From an uncultured Dorea sp. (GTDB lineage: Bacteria > Bacillota > Clostridia > Lachnospirales > Lachnospiraceae): a stretch of 64,000 bases of DNA. Positions 33,286 to 40,846 of the stretch are shown piece after piece. Under the pieces are notes generated by a model, which searched no databases, was not told the DNA's origin, and saw only the letters and a program-made list of their open reading frames with translations. Within the stretch, counting starts at the first letter, position 1. The number at the start of each line of letters is the position of its first letter. The stretch spans positions 248,001-312,000 of the forward strand of contig CAJTVU010000003.1 in the NCBI GenBank assembly GCA_910580235.1. Reading direction: 5' to 3'. The position numbers and the translations under genes were made by a program.

Positions 33286-33326
33286 TGAGATTATAAAAAA
33301 GATACTCTATCAAAGGGGGGAAAGCA

Positions 33327-33932
33327 ATGGAACAATTACTCAAAATCACAACTGTCCCGATTCAGTATGAGCTGAAGGTGAATAATGCCCGTCTGGAGTA
33401 CCATAGTTCTAAAGCTGAACTTGAAATCAGTCGGAATGAGGGTGGGCTTTCTATAAAAAGCCGTCCTGTCAAATTGAATCTGGACACATTCGAAGCGAGG
33501 AACTCTATCGTGCCTACAACGGCCAGAAGTGTTTCTCAGAGCGCACAGAAGGGCAAGGACGCTGCTTACAGCGCGACCGCTCAGTTTGCACAGGAAGGCC
33601 AGCTTATGCTGAAAGCAAAAATCGGCGAAGATGTGCTAAATAGCATTTTTGCACAGAGAAATCAGATGCCATCCGGGGATTTCACAGTAGGATTCATCCC
33701 AACCTCGTCGGCGGATATTAGTTATCAGGCTCCCGACCTTACCATCAGTTACGAAATGGATAAGCTGAACTTTGATCTCAAGATTGCAAACGGGAATTTT
33801 GAATTCATACCGGGCAATATTGAGGTGGTCATCACACAGCAGCCAGATATCCTGATTGAATATGTGGGCGGTCCTATTTATGTCCCGCCTAGCTCTGATC
33901 CAAATCATGAACCGTTAGACGTAAGGGCTTAA
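33327..33932 (+). CDS. DUF6470-family flagellar-region protein
   Basis: A 201-residue beta-rich protein (IPIQYELKV-like N-terminus, LEISRNEGGLSIKSRP, then LMLKAKIGEDVLNSIFAQRN and DLTISYEMDKLNFDLKI) matching the family annotated as DUF6470 (Bacillus YviE relatives). In Bacillus yviE lies between flgL and fliW, and the same gene order is kept here. Function is unknown; context suggests a role in filament assembly or in the FliW-CsrA switch. Confidence 0.75.
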   Translation: MEQLLKITTVPIQYELKVNNARLEYHSSKAELEISRNEGGLSIKSRPVKLNLDTFEARNSIVPTTARSVSQSAQKGKDAAYSATAQFAQEGQLMLKAKIGEDVLNSIFAQRNQMPSGDFTVGFIPTSSADISYQAPDLTISYEMDKLNFDLKIANGNFEFIPGNIEVVITQQPDILIEYVGGPIYVPPSSDPNHEPLDVRA

Positions 33933-33956
33933 TAAAGCCCTTACTTTTATTTCTTT
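33921..33956 (+). terminator. Terminator or attenuator before fliW
   Basis: A 10 bp stem GTAAGGGCTT (33921-33930) with AAGCCCTTAC (33935-33944), then TTTTATTTCTTT. It overlaps the stop of the upstream gene and could lower fliW-csrA expression relative to flgL. Confidence 0.8.
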
Positions 33957-33974
33957 CTGCAGGAGGTAACCATA

Positions 33975-34421
33975 TTGAATATACACGCAAAATACTTTGG
34001 CGATATCTCATACGACAAAGATGAGATCGTACACATTGAGAACGGGCTGATCGGTTTTGAGTCTTACACGGAATATCTCCCGATCCCTTTTCAGGAAGAT
34101 GATGATTTTATGCTCTCTCTCCAGAGCCTTGAGAACGAAGAATTATCCTTTGTGCTGATGAATCCTTTCAAGATATATCCTGGCTACAGCCCCGCTCTCA
34201 CGGACGCAGACCGCAAGTCACTCGATATCTCTTCCGACAAGGATATCTCATATTATGTGATCAGCGTAATCCGGGACATGCCGGAAGACTGTACGGTCAA
34301 TCTGAAGGCTCCTCTCGTAGTAAACGTAAAGACACAGAAAGCGCGCCAGATTATCTTAGATCAGCCGGAATACGCTTTCCGCCATCACCTTGCTGATTTC
34401 ATTGGGAAAGAGGAGGGATAG
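33975..34421 (+). CDS. fliW: Flagellar assembly factor FliW
   Basis: A 148-residue FliW: FGDISYDKDEIVHIENGLIGFE at the N-terminus (shown here only in part, about residues 8-29), the middle LSLQSLENEELSFVLMNP, and C-terminal PLVVNVKTQKARQIIL. FliW binds flagellin and CsrA alternately, so free flagellin releases CsrA repression. Start codon is TTG with AGGAGGT upstream. It is 3 bp ahead of csrA. Confidence 0.93.
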   Translation: MNIHAKYFGDISYDKDEIVHIENGLIGFESYTEYLPIPFQEDDDFMLSLQSLENEELSFVLMNPFKIYPGYSPALTDADRKSLDISSDKDISYYVISVIRDMPEDCTVNLKAPLVVNVKTQKARQIILDQPEYAFRHHLADFIGKEEG

Positions 34422-34424
34422 ATA

Positions 34425-34658
34425 ATGCTTATATTACAGCGTCGGAAAGGCCAGTCTCTTTCCATAAATGACAATATCACTCTCACAGTCGTAGACGTAG
34501 GGCCTGAGTGGGTAAAGCTCTCTATTGACGCCCCACGGGATATCCCTGTTCTACGTTCTGAATTAAAAGAAGCCGCCGCAGAGAATTTAAAAGCATCTGA
34601 GACGATTCCAAAATATCTGCTGAACGAGCTCCTACACCATAAACCGACCGGCGAATAG
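34425..34658 (+). CDS. csrA: Translational regulator CsrA
   Basis: A 77-residue CsrA: MLILQRRKGQSLSIND, then VVDVGPEWVKLSIDAPRDIPVLRSEL. It binds GGA motifs in mRNA leaders; in FliW-containing bacteria its main target is flagellin mRNA. The candidate site at 2735-2772 in the flagellin leader fits. The stop codon lies in the loop of the terminator that ends the operon. Confidence 0.95.
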   Translation: MLILQRRKGQSLSINDNITLTVVDVGPEWVKLSIDAPRDIPVLRSELKEAAAENLKASETIPKYLLNELLHHKPTGE

Positions 34659-34677
34659 CCGGTCGGTCTTTATTTTA
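34643..34677 (+). terminator. Terminator after csrA
   Basis: A 10 bp perfect stem ACCGACCGGC (34643-34652) with GCCGGTCGGT (34658-34667), loop GAATA, followed by CTTTATTTT. It lies between convergent genes and may serve both. Confidence 0.85.
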
Positions 34678-34681
34678 ATGG

Positions 34682-36787
34682 CTAGCTATAACGTTTTTCA
34701 AACTCATCTGGCGAGAGCGGTCTTGAGAAGTAGTACCCTTGCCCGATGATACAGCCTGCCTCTTTCAGCATGACATATTGGTCGGACGTCTCAATCCCCA
34801 CAGCTTCAGCGATCATACCTCTCTCCTTCTTCACAATCTTTATCACGTTCTCCGCCTCTACCTGCACGTCACGGCGTTCAACGATAGCAGATGCAAAGCT
34901 TCTGTCCAGCTTGATCCCCGTAAACTTTATATTATTTAGCGCCGGAAGATTGGTGAGAACTGAATTGTAATTGTCCAGTACAATACGGAAGCCTGCAGAA
35001 GCCAATTTTTCCCCTATCTCTTTTAGCTTCTTAAGCTCTATCCGCACAATCTTCTCGGTAATCTCCAGCACGATCCTTCCTGGAGAGACGCCATGCTTCT
35101 CACAGATCTCGATCAGCTTATCGGCAGCGTTCTCCTCTTTAAACGTAGCATAGGAGACATTGACAGCGATACGGATATCTGTCCTCTCTTTCTTTTCCCA
35201 TTGGCTCAGTATGTCGCATACCATATCCAAAACGAAGAAATCAATATAATGTATTAACTGCTGCTTTTCATATAAGGGTACAAAGCTGGCAGGGAGGATC
35301 AGCTCATTTTCTCCCTTCTTTCGGATAAGGGCTTCCGCTTCCACGGCCTCCATGCTATTCATATCCACTTTAGGCTGTAGCAGGACTGTGTATTTCCCCT
35401 CTTCGAGATCCCTCGTCAGCTCATGCTCCAGTACCTCGCGCTGTATCATCGTGCCAACCTGTGCAGACTGGTAATAGTTTTTTTTCTCAGCATACATCTT
35501 CTCATCTGCATGGATAATCTGCGCCACTATATTAATGTCGCCTTTGCTCCAATCCGCCCCGACGGAAATCTCTAACCCCTCTTCATCCTTTACCTCTTCT
35601 CGGAAGCGATTTATGAGCCCTTCAAACTCGTCCTCAGCCATATCTTCACAAAGTACAACGAACTCGTCTCCGCCCACACGGAATATATCTCTCGCAAAAA
35701 CTTTTTTTAATACAGTAGCCGCGCTTACGATAAGCTTGTCTCCATAGCTGTGCCCGTACGAATCGTTTGCCGCCTTGAGCCCGTTAATGTCAAAATACGC
35801 TACGCCCAGGCTCTGAGGCGGATAAGCCTGAAGCTCCTGAATGCGCTCTGTATAACGGTTCCGATTGTGCAGTCCGGACAGGATATCTTCATAGCTTAAG
35901 CACTCCAGCTCTCTGTTCATCTGACGCTTCTCAATATCATCCACCACAAGCCTTGCGATCGCGCACAGCTGCTGGATTAATTCAAGGTTCATCTGGGGAT
36001 TATCGATGCCAATAATGCCGATGATCACGTTTCTACTATTGAACATTGGCACGGTAATCATATGTATAAGCTCATGCATACAATCTATCTGACGCTGTGT
36101 CAGCTTGGACACATCTATCGTCCCTGAAGCGTTAATACAGATATTGCTTACTTCCCGCAGCTTCTTTAGCAATCCCCCGACTGCGTCTAGCGGGACTTCT
36201 TTCAAATCATCAATTACTGCTTCCTGGCCTTCCCCACACCATTCGTATGTATTTGTCACAATCTTTTTCAGATAATCTATTTGAAAAATACTTACCCTGT
36301 CGGCATGCCAGAATGCCCCCAGGTTCTCAAGCAGATATCCCATAGCCTCGCCCTGGTCTTCAATATCTCTTAGCATGTTAATGCAAAAGAGCAACAGCTC
36401 ATTTGCAGTCAGATATTTCTTAAGCTCCTGGAAGTCCTGCTCTTTCTCCGTGACATCTGTAGCTATTTCAAGCCGGACGTACTTCCCATTATATTCTATG
36501 CGTTTATCAAGCTGTATGAAATGCCGATCCATCAGCTCATTATAGTGATCCCATGCATAGAAGCTGTCGGTCTTTAAAAAGTTGTTCGTGCAGAATGGAC
36601 AAGGTTCGTCTCTCCCCTGGAGGACTTTGTAGCAGGGCTTCCCCAGATATTCCGCTTCTTCAGACAGTCCCAGCGCTTCCCGGGTAGCCCTGTTCATGTA
36701 AAGAACGGTATCATTCTCTATGTCGCAGACATAGGCAAGACTGTCCATAGACTCAAGAATAATGTCTGATAAACTATTATGCTCCAT
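34682..36787 (-). CDS. PAS-GAF-GGDEF-EAL protein with degenerate EAL domain
   Basis: A 701-residue c-di-GMP signalling protein. N-terminal PAS (to about 130) with a Cys pair in EPCPFCTN, a GAF-like region (about 140-295), GGDEF (about 300-450) with an intact FRVGGDEFVV site, and EAL (about 455-700). In the EAL domain EALIR and EITE are present, but the metal-binding DDFGTG loop reads DNYNSV, so phosphodiesterase activity is doubtful; diguanylate cyclase activity is likely. No transmembrane segments. Start at 36787 is favoured by GGGGTGAGAG; a longer frame to 36865 lacks a ribosome site. It could feed the PilZ protein at 1873. Confidence 0.88.
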   Translation of the reverse strand: MEHNSLSDIILESMDSLAYVCDIENDTVLYMNRATREALGLSEEAEYLGKPCYKVLQGRDEPCPFCTNNFLKTDSFYAWDHYNELMDRHFIQLDKRIEYNGKYVRLEIATDVTEKEQDFQELKKYLTANELLLFCINMLRDIEDQGEAMGYLLENLGAFWHADRVSIFQIDYLKKIVTNTYEWCGEGQEAVIDDLKEVPLDAVGGLLKKLREVSNICINASGTIDVSKLTQRQIDCMHELIHMITVPMFNSRNVIIGIIGIDNPQMNLELIQQLCAIARLVVDDIEKRQMNRELECLSYEDILSGLHNRNRYTERIQELQAYPPQSLGVAYFDINGLKAANDSYGHSYGDKLIVSAATVLKKVFARDIFRVGGDEFVVLCEDMAEDEFEGLINRFREEVKDEEGLEISVGADWSKGDINIVAQIIHADEKMYAEKKNYYQSAQVGTMIQREVLEHELTRDLEEGKYTVLLQPKVDMNSMEAVEAEALIRKKGENELILPASFVPLYEKQQLIHYIDFFVLDMVCDILSQWEKKERTDIRIAVNVSYATFKEENAADKLIEICEKHGVSPGRIVLEITEKIVRIELKKLKEIGEKLASAGFRIVLDNYNSVLTNLPALNNIKFTGIKLDRSFASAIVERRDVQVEAENVIKIVKKERGMIAEAVGIETSDQYVMLKEAGCIIGQGYYFSRPLSPDEFEKRYS

Positions 36788-36936
36788 AAAACTCTCACCC
36801 CAATATACATTGATCTTGCAAACGCTATACATGCCGGCCTTTTCACAGCCGGATGCCTCTCTCATATCCGGCAGGCATGGCGTAAGTGATTTGTCCTTAG
36901 TATAACATAATTTTATAAATTTCGCGAGAATCTTTT

Positions 36937-36980
36937 TAATTGGGGACGGGGTAAAATTAAATTTACCCCGTCCCCAATTA
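36937..36980. repeat. Palindromic repeat copy 4
   Basis: 44 bp palindrome TAATTGGGGACGGGGTAAAA... with one mismatched pair, ending CCCCAATTA. Its last three bases (36978-36980, TTA) are the TAA stop codon of the minus-strand DUF169 gene. Confidence 0.92.
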
Positions 36981-37724
36981 ATAATTCGGCTTCGTAGCTA
37001 CAACTCCATCCGTAATCGTTTCAAACAGTTCAAAGGGAACTGCGACAGCCATGTCGTTCTCATCCCATTTGCACAGCATACGGGTACTTGGGCACAGAAC
37101 GCTGACATTCATCTCCCCGGTCAGGTACGGAGAGACCGTTAATTCTGAACACATCCCCTGCATTGCTCCCATATCGATCTTTGGCTTCCTCCCGGTACGG
37201 TATTCGTATCCCTGGACGAGCCGCATAGATTGGAGTGCGTTCGTCATTATAATAATAACATCCGGTGTCTGTACGCAATCCTTAATCGGAACGATCGCAA
37301 TCCCGTATGTGGACACAGGCTCCTTGTGAAGGCTCTTGATTGCCGCACGCATTCTTCTCGCAACGGCGACGGAGGAATATAGCTTATAAGAGAAATACTC
37401 CTGCCCGCTTTCAATCTTCTCCGTACTTTCTTCTAATGCAAATGCGGTCGTAGCGCCGTCGCAGCGATGATGCTCCAGACGGCATTTAACACCTCTCCCT
37501 CTGACCGCCGCATCCTTGACCATGACGCAGTATGCTGTAGCCGATCTTATCTCGTCCACCGGATAGCTCTCATACTCTTCCTTTGTAAATAAGAATGTAA
37601 TCCCTACCGGCTCTCTGGTCAGATCAATTGTCTCCTTCAGTGTCTCCACGCATTTTTTAATTCTTTCCTCTGGATACTCCTCATGGGGCAATCCGTACTC
37701 GATATTCTTATGTTTGTATGGCAT
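36978..37724 (-). CDS. DUF169-family protein
   Basis: A 248-residue protein of the DUF169 type: REPVGITFLFTKEEYE, several Cys residues (AYCVMV, CRLEHHRCDGATTAF), ALQSMRLVQGYEYRTG, and MGAMQGMCSELTVSPY. The Cys/His content suggests metal or cofactor binding, but function is unknown. ATG 37724 has a strong AGGAGGAG site; upstream residues in the same frame come from the overlapping EcfT gene. It overlaps the ecfT 3' end by a few bases in the transcript order EcfS-EcfA-EcfT-DUF169, suggesting a functional tie to the transported vitamin-like compound. Its stop codon is contributed by repeat copy 4. Confidence 0.7.
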   Translation of the reverse strand: MPYKHKNIEYGLPHEEYPEERIKKCVETLKETIDLTREPVGITFLFTKEEYESYPVDEIRSATAYCVMVKDAAVRGRGVKCRLEHHRCDGATTAFALEESTEKIESGQEYFSYKLYSSVAVARRMRAAIKSLHKEPVSTYGIAIVPIKDCVQTPDVIIIMTNALQSMRLVQGYEYRTGRKPKIDMGAMQGMCSELTVSPYLTGEMNVSVLCPSTRMLCKWDENDMAVAVPFELFETITDGVVATKPNY

Positions 37725-37734
37725 ATTTCTCCTC

Positions 37735-38541
37735 CTACTGTATTGCTGCAAAGCTAAACCTGTATAAATCAAATTTTACCAAAACCGCCACGATCGTTCC
37801 ATAGACGATTACTGAAATAATAAAAAAGGCCCAATCTTTTTTATCGATAGACGTCTTTTTGTAAAATGTCCTGGGCTCTTCGCGTCCCAGCCCCCGGCTC
37901 TCCATAGCGCACGCCACGCGCTCCCCCCGCCTGGCCGCCACGCACAGCAGCGGAAGCAGTACCCGGAACGGCGATGTAAATCTGGAAAGCACGCCTTTAT
38001 TCCACGGGATCCCCCGAATCTCCTGTGCAAGATGGATGGCCTCCACCTGTGACTGGAGCTCCGGCAGGAAGCGGTATGTCGCCATCGTGGCATATCCGTG
38101 CACTACCGAGACCCTGCATTGCAAGATCAGGCTTAGCACCAGATCTCTCGGCCTTGTCGTAAGGACAAATCCCATCGACATCGTCACCAACGCCAAGATC
38201 CGAAACCCCAACGAGACCGCATGTACCAGATCCCTTTCTGTCCACCGGAAGATCCAGAGCCGAAGGACGATACCGGCTTCATCATTCAGCCCCCGGAGCA
38301 CGAGCATAGAAAACATGAACAGAACACTCACCGCCAGAAAGATCAGAAGCCTCCGAAGCAGATTATCAATGGGGATCCTTCCGGCTATCCATGTTACAAA
38401 GAACGCCAGCAGAAAAGTCAATATGGGGAGGACCGGAAAGTATGACATACATACGACTACCGTCATTACAGCAATAACTGCTAATTTTATCATTGGATTT
38501 CTTCTATGCAAATAGGAATCCTGCTCAATATAAGCAAACAT
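37735..38541 (-). CDS. ECF transporter transmembrane component (EcfT/CbiQ/YkoC type)
   Basis: A 268-residue membrane protein with about five hydrophobic segments (MIKLAVIAVMTVVVCMSYF, ILTFLLAFFVTWIAG, LLIFLAVSVLFMFSML, and a C-terminal IISVIVYGTIVAVL). The cytoplasmic coupling motif appears as ARRGERVACAMESRG, characteristic of EcfT. It would link the S component to the ATPase. Part of the operon at 40625-36978. Confidence 0.88.
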   Translation of the reverse strand: MFAYIEQDSYLHRRNPMIKLAVIAVMTVVVCMSYFPVLPILTFLLAFFVTWIAGRIPIDNLLRRLLIFLAVSVLFMFSMLVLRGLNDEAGIVLRLWIFRWTERDLVHAVSLGFRILALVTMSMGFVLTTRPRDLVLSLILQCRVSVVHGYATMATYRFLPELQSQVEAIHLAQEIRGIPWNKGVLSRFTSPFRVLLPLLCVAARRGERVACAMESRGLGREEPRTFYKKTSIDKKDWAFFIISVIVYGTIVAVLVKFDLYRFSFAAIQ

Positions 38542-38550
38542 TGTCCGCCC

Positions 38551-40068
38551 TCACTTTTGTAATTTGTATGTAAAGTATTCTTCTGTTGGAAGGCTCACTG
38601 CCGCCCTGCCCTTCTCAACCTCTACCACATGGGTCGCATACTGGCGTACCAGCGACAGATCGTGAGTAATCATCACGATTGTGATCCCCTTCTCCACCAG
38701 CTTTTGCATATCCTTCATCAGTTCCTGCCTGTTTTCGAAATCCTGTCCATATGTCGGCTCGTCCAGAAATAAGATCTCCTGATTCGTGAGCAGCATGCTT
38801 GCGACGCTTAACCGTCTTTTCTGCCCCTGGCTTAACGCAAACGGGCTTTTCTCTTTTTCTTTCTCCAGGTGGAACTGCTCCAGCATTTTCTGCACGCGCG
38901 TTTCTTTATCCTCCTGGCTTTCCCCGGTACGCTTCAGGCTGAACATCATCTCGTCCCAAACTGTATTCCTGATAAATTGATTCTCCGGGTTCTGGAATAC
39001 CAGTCCGATCAAATAATATAATTTCTTCGTATGATAACGATCCAGATTTTTTCCCAGCACACGGATGGAGCCAGAGTCTGGCCTGCATACTTTAAATATC
39101 AGCTTCATAAGTGTAGATTTCCCTACGCCGTTCTCTCCTACGATCGCAAGAAAGTCCTGCCTGTGTACCTGCATACAGAATCCATCCAGTATCTGTTTCC
39201 CTTTCTCGTTCTTCTTTCCCGGAACCGGGTAAGAAAAGCTTAAGTGATCAATGTCCAGAACGATCTCCTCCTGCCTTCTCTTCCGATCCTCTTTCTTTCC
39301 TTCCCGAATCTCTCCGGCAGGAACCTCCAAAATCTCTCTCCCAAATATGCCGCCTGCATCTTCCTTCTGGCAGTCTGCGACCTTCCTTCCTTCTCTGTCA
39401 AGCGCGATTATCCAGTCTACCTCATCCCAAATGTCGCTGATATTATGCTCTACGATGATAACTGTCATATGCTCTTCTCTCGCTATCCTGATGATCAGAC
39501 GGAAAATCTGTGCCCGGCTCTCCGGATCCAGGTTTGCTGTCGGTTCATCCAACAGAAGGATCTCCGGTTTCGTTACCAGTATGGAAGCAATCGCTATCTT
39601 CTGCTTCTGTCCTCCTGACAGTTGGCCAAGCTCCATCTCCTCATACCCGGAAAGCCCTACGAAGGAAAGCGCCTCCTGTATGCGCCTCCTGATCTCCTGT
39701 TCTGGAAGCCCCCTATTCTCCATTCCAAAGGCCAGCTCTTCCTCGACTGTGAATGTACAGAACTGGCTCTCTGGATTCTGCATAACAAGCCCGATCTGAT
39801 CGCAGCGGTATCTGGGAAGCATATCTGTGACATCTTCTCCTTTGAGAAGTACGCTCCCCTCAAGCTTCCCTTCATACATATGAGGGATCAGCCCATCGAT
39901 CAGGCTTAGGATCGAACTCTTTCCACAGCCGCTGGGGCCGCTGACCGCGTGGATCTTGCCCTCAAAAAAACAACAGGAAAGATGCTCCCACACGGGAAGC
40001 CTCTCTCCATCGTAAGTATATGTGACATCTTGGATTTCAAGGATTTTCTTCTCTTTCGTCCCTTTCAT
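38551..40068 (-). CDS. ECF transporter fused double ATPase (YkoD type)
   Basis: A 505-residue chain with two ABC ATPase domains. First domain: GPSGCGKSS, signature LSGGQKQKIAIAS, LLLDEPTANLD. Second domain: GENGVGKSTLM, signature LSQGQKRRLSVAS (SGG changed to SQG), LFLDEPTYGQD. Fused pairs occur in YkoD, where they replace separate EcfA and EcfA' subunits. The start is taken as the ATG overlapping the stop of the S-component gene (TAATG at 40070-40066); an alternative ATG lies 12 bp upstream. Confidence 0.9.
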   Translation of the reverse strand: MKGTKEKKILEIQDVTYTYDGERLPVWEHLSCCFFEGKIHAVSGPSGCGKSSILSLIDGLIPHMYEGKLEGSVLLKGEDVTDMLPRYRCDQIGLVMQNPESQFCTFTVEEELAFGMENRGLPEQEIRRRIQEALSFVGLSGYEEMELGQLSGGQKQKIAIASILVTKPEILLLDEPTANLDPESRAQIFRLIIRIAREEHMTVIIVEHNISDIWDEVDWIIALDREGRKVADCQKEDAGGIFGREILEVPAGEIREGKKEDRKRRQEEIVLDIDHLSFSYPVPGKKNEKGKQILDGFCMQVHRQDFLAIVGENGVGKSTLMKLIFKVCRPDSGSIRVLGKNLDRYHTKKLYYLIGLVFQNPENQFIRNTVWDEMMFSLKRTGESQEDKETRVQKMLEQFHLEKEKEKSPFALSQGQKRRLSVASMLLTNQEILFLDEPTYGQDFENRQELMKDMQKLVEKGITIVMITHDLSLVRQYATHVVEVEKGRAAVSLPTEEYFTYKLQK

Positions 40069-40625
40069 TATTTTGCACATGCAAACCCTTTCAGAACGCC
40101 TGTTTTAACCAATGCTGCCGTGATGACCTTCACCAGGATAATGCCGATTACCGTTGCGCTGATAAGACGGACCGCGATAACGCCGATGGCGATCGAAGTC
40201 CCATAAGACCACGGAGTCCCCCACATAAGCCCGTCGCGGCACAGTACCAGGATCGCAGAGAGGATCGCGCCAATAACCATCTCCTTCATGCTTCCTTTAT
40301 ACTTTCCAATCGCATATACAATCTCCATACCTAACGCCTGGAGCAAGCCCGCCAGTACAAGCTGCAGCCCATAAGGGCTTCCCAACAGAAGGTTAACGCC
40401 TGCCGTAACCAGACCGCCGAAGATCGCAAAGCCCGGCTTTCTTACGATATACATCGGTAAAGACGCTGATAGCAGATAGATCCCGAACGTCAGCTCCATA
40501 AATACAGTCCCCAGCATTGCCGACAATGGCATGTAAGCATAGTCAAGCAGCGTATAGATAACTCCTATTACTGCTGCTATCATGGCAACGATAACGACTT
40601 CCTTTGTTGTAAATTTCTTTTGCAT
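40068..40625 (-). CDS. ECF transporter substrate-binding S component (YkoE-like)
   Basis: A 185-residue membrane protein with about five to six hydrophobic stretches (EVVIVAMIAAVIGVIYTLLD, FGIYLLSASLPMYI, GFAIFGGLVTAGVNLLLGS, LLQALGMEIVYAIG, LISATVIGIILVKVITAAL). The order S component, fused double ATPase, T component is that of ykoEDC, associated with the thiamine precursor hydroxymethylpyrimidine. I find no TPP riboswitch in the leader, so the substrate is not confirmed. Ribosome site AAAGGAGAGAG. Confidence 0.82.
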   Translation of the reverse strand: MQKKFTTKEVVIVAMIAAVIGVIYTLLDYAYMPLSAMLGTVFMELTFGIYLLSASLPMYIVRKPGFAIFGGLVTAGVNLLLGSPYGLQLVLAGLLQALGMEIVYAIGKYKGSMKEMVIGAILSAILVLCRDGLMWGTPWSYGTSIAIGVIAVRLISATVIGIILVKVITAALVKTGVLKGFACAK

Positions 40626-40673
40626 CTTACTCTCTCCTTTGTCTTAAGCCTGATGTGAAATGAATCCGTAATC

Positions 40674-40701
40674 AGTATAGCACCTGTCTCTTACGTTTCA
40701 A
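40674..40701 (-). promoter_or_regulatory. Candidate promoter for the ECF operon
   Basis: On the minus strand TTGAAA (40701-40696), 16 bp spacer, TATACT (40679-40674), about 50 bp before the S-component start. Confidence 0.5.
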
Positions 40702-40785
40702 AATCAATATATTTTATAAATGGTATATGTTTATTTGTATCATCTATCCATGTTGGCATATAAGACAAAGTATTAAAAAACACGC

Positions 40786-40809
40786 TTTTAACGCGCTAGC
40801 GCGTTAAAA
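40786..40809. repeat. Perfect 24 bp palindrome between the Roco and ECF genes
   Basis: TTTTAACGCGCTAGCGCGTTAAAA. On the minus strand it is followed by GCGTGTTTTTTA, so it may terminate the Roco transcript; a perfect spacer-free palindrome can also be a repressor site for the ECF operon promoter about 90 bp downstream. Confidence 0.75.
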
Positions 40810-40846
40810 CAACGTTAAAAGTATACAGGGTTTCGTCTTCTCTCTG

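Noticed and set aside
40626..40846. TPP riboswitch upstream of the YkoEDC-like genes
   Set aside because: Neither CTGAGA nor the ACCTGA-type core is present on the minus strand.
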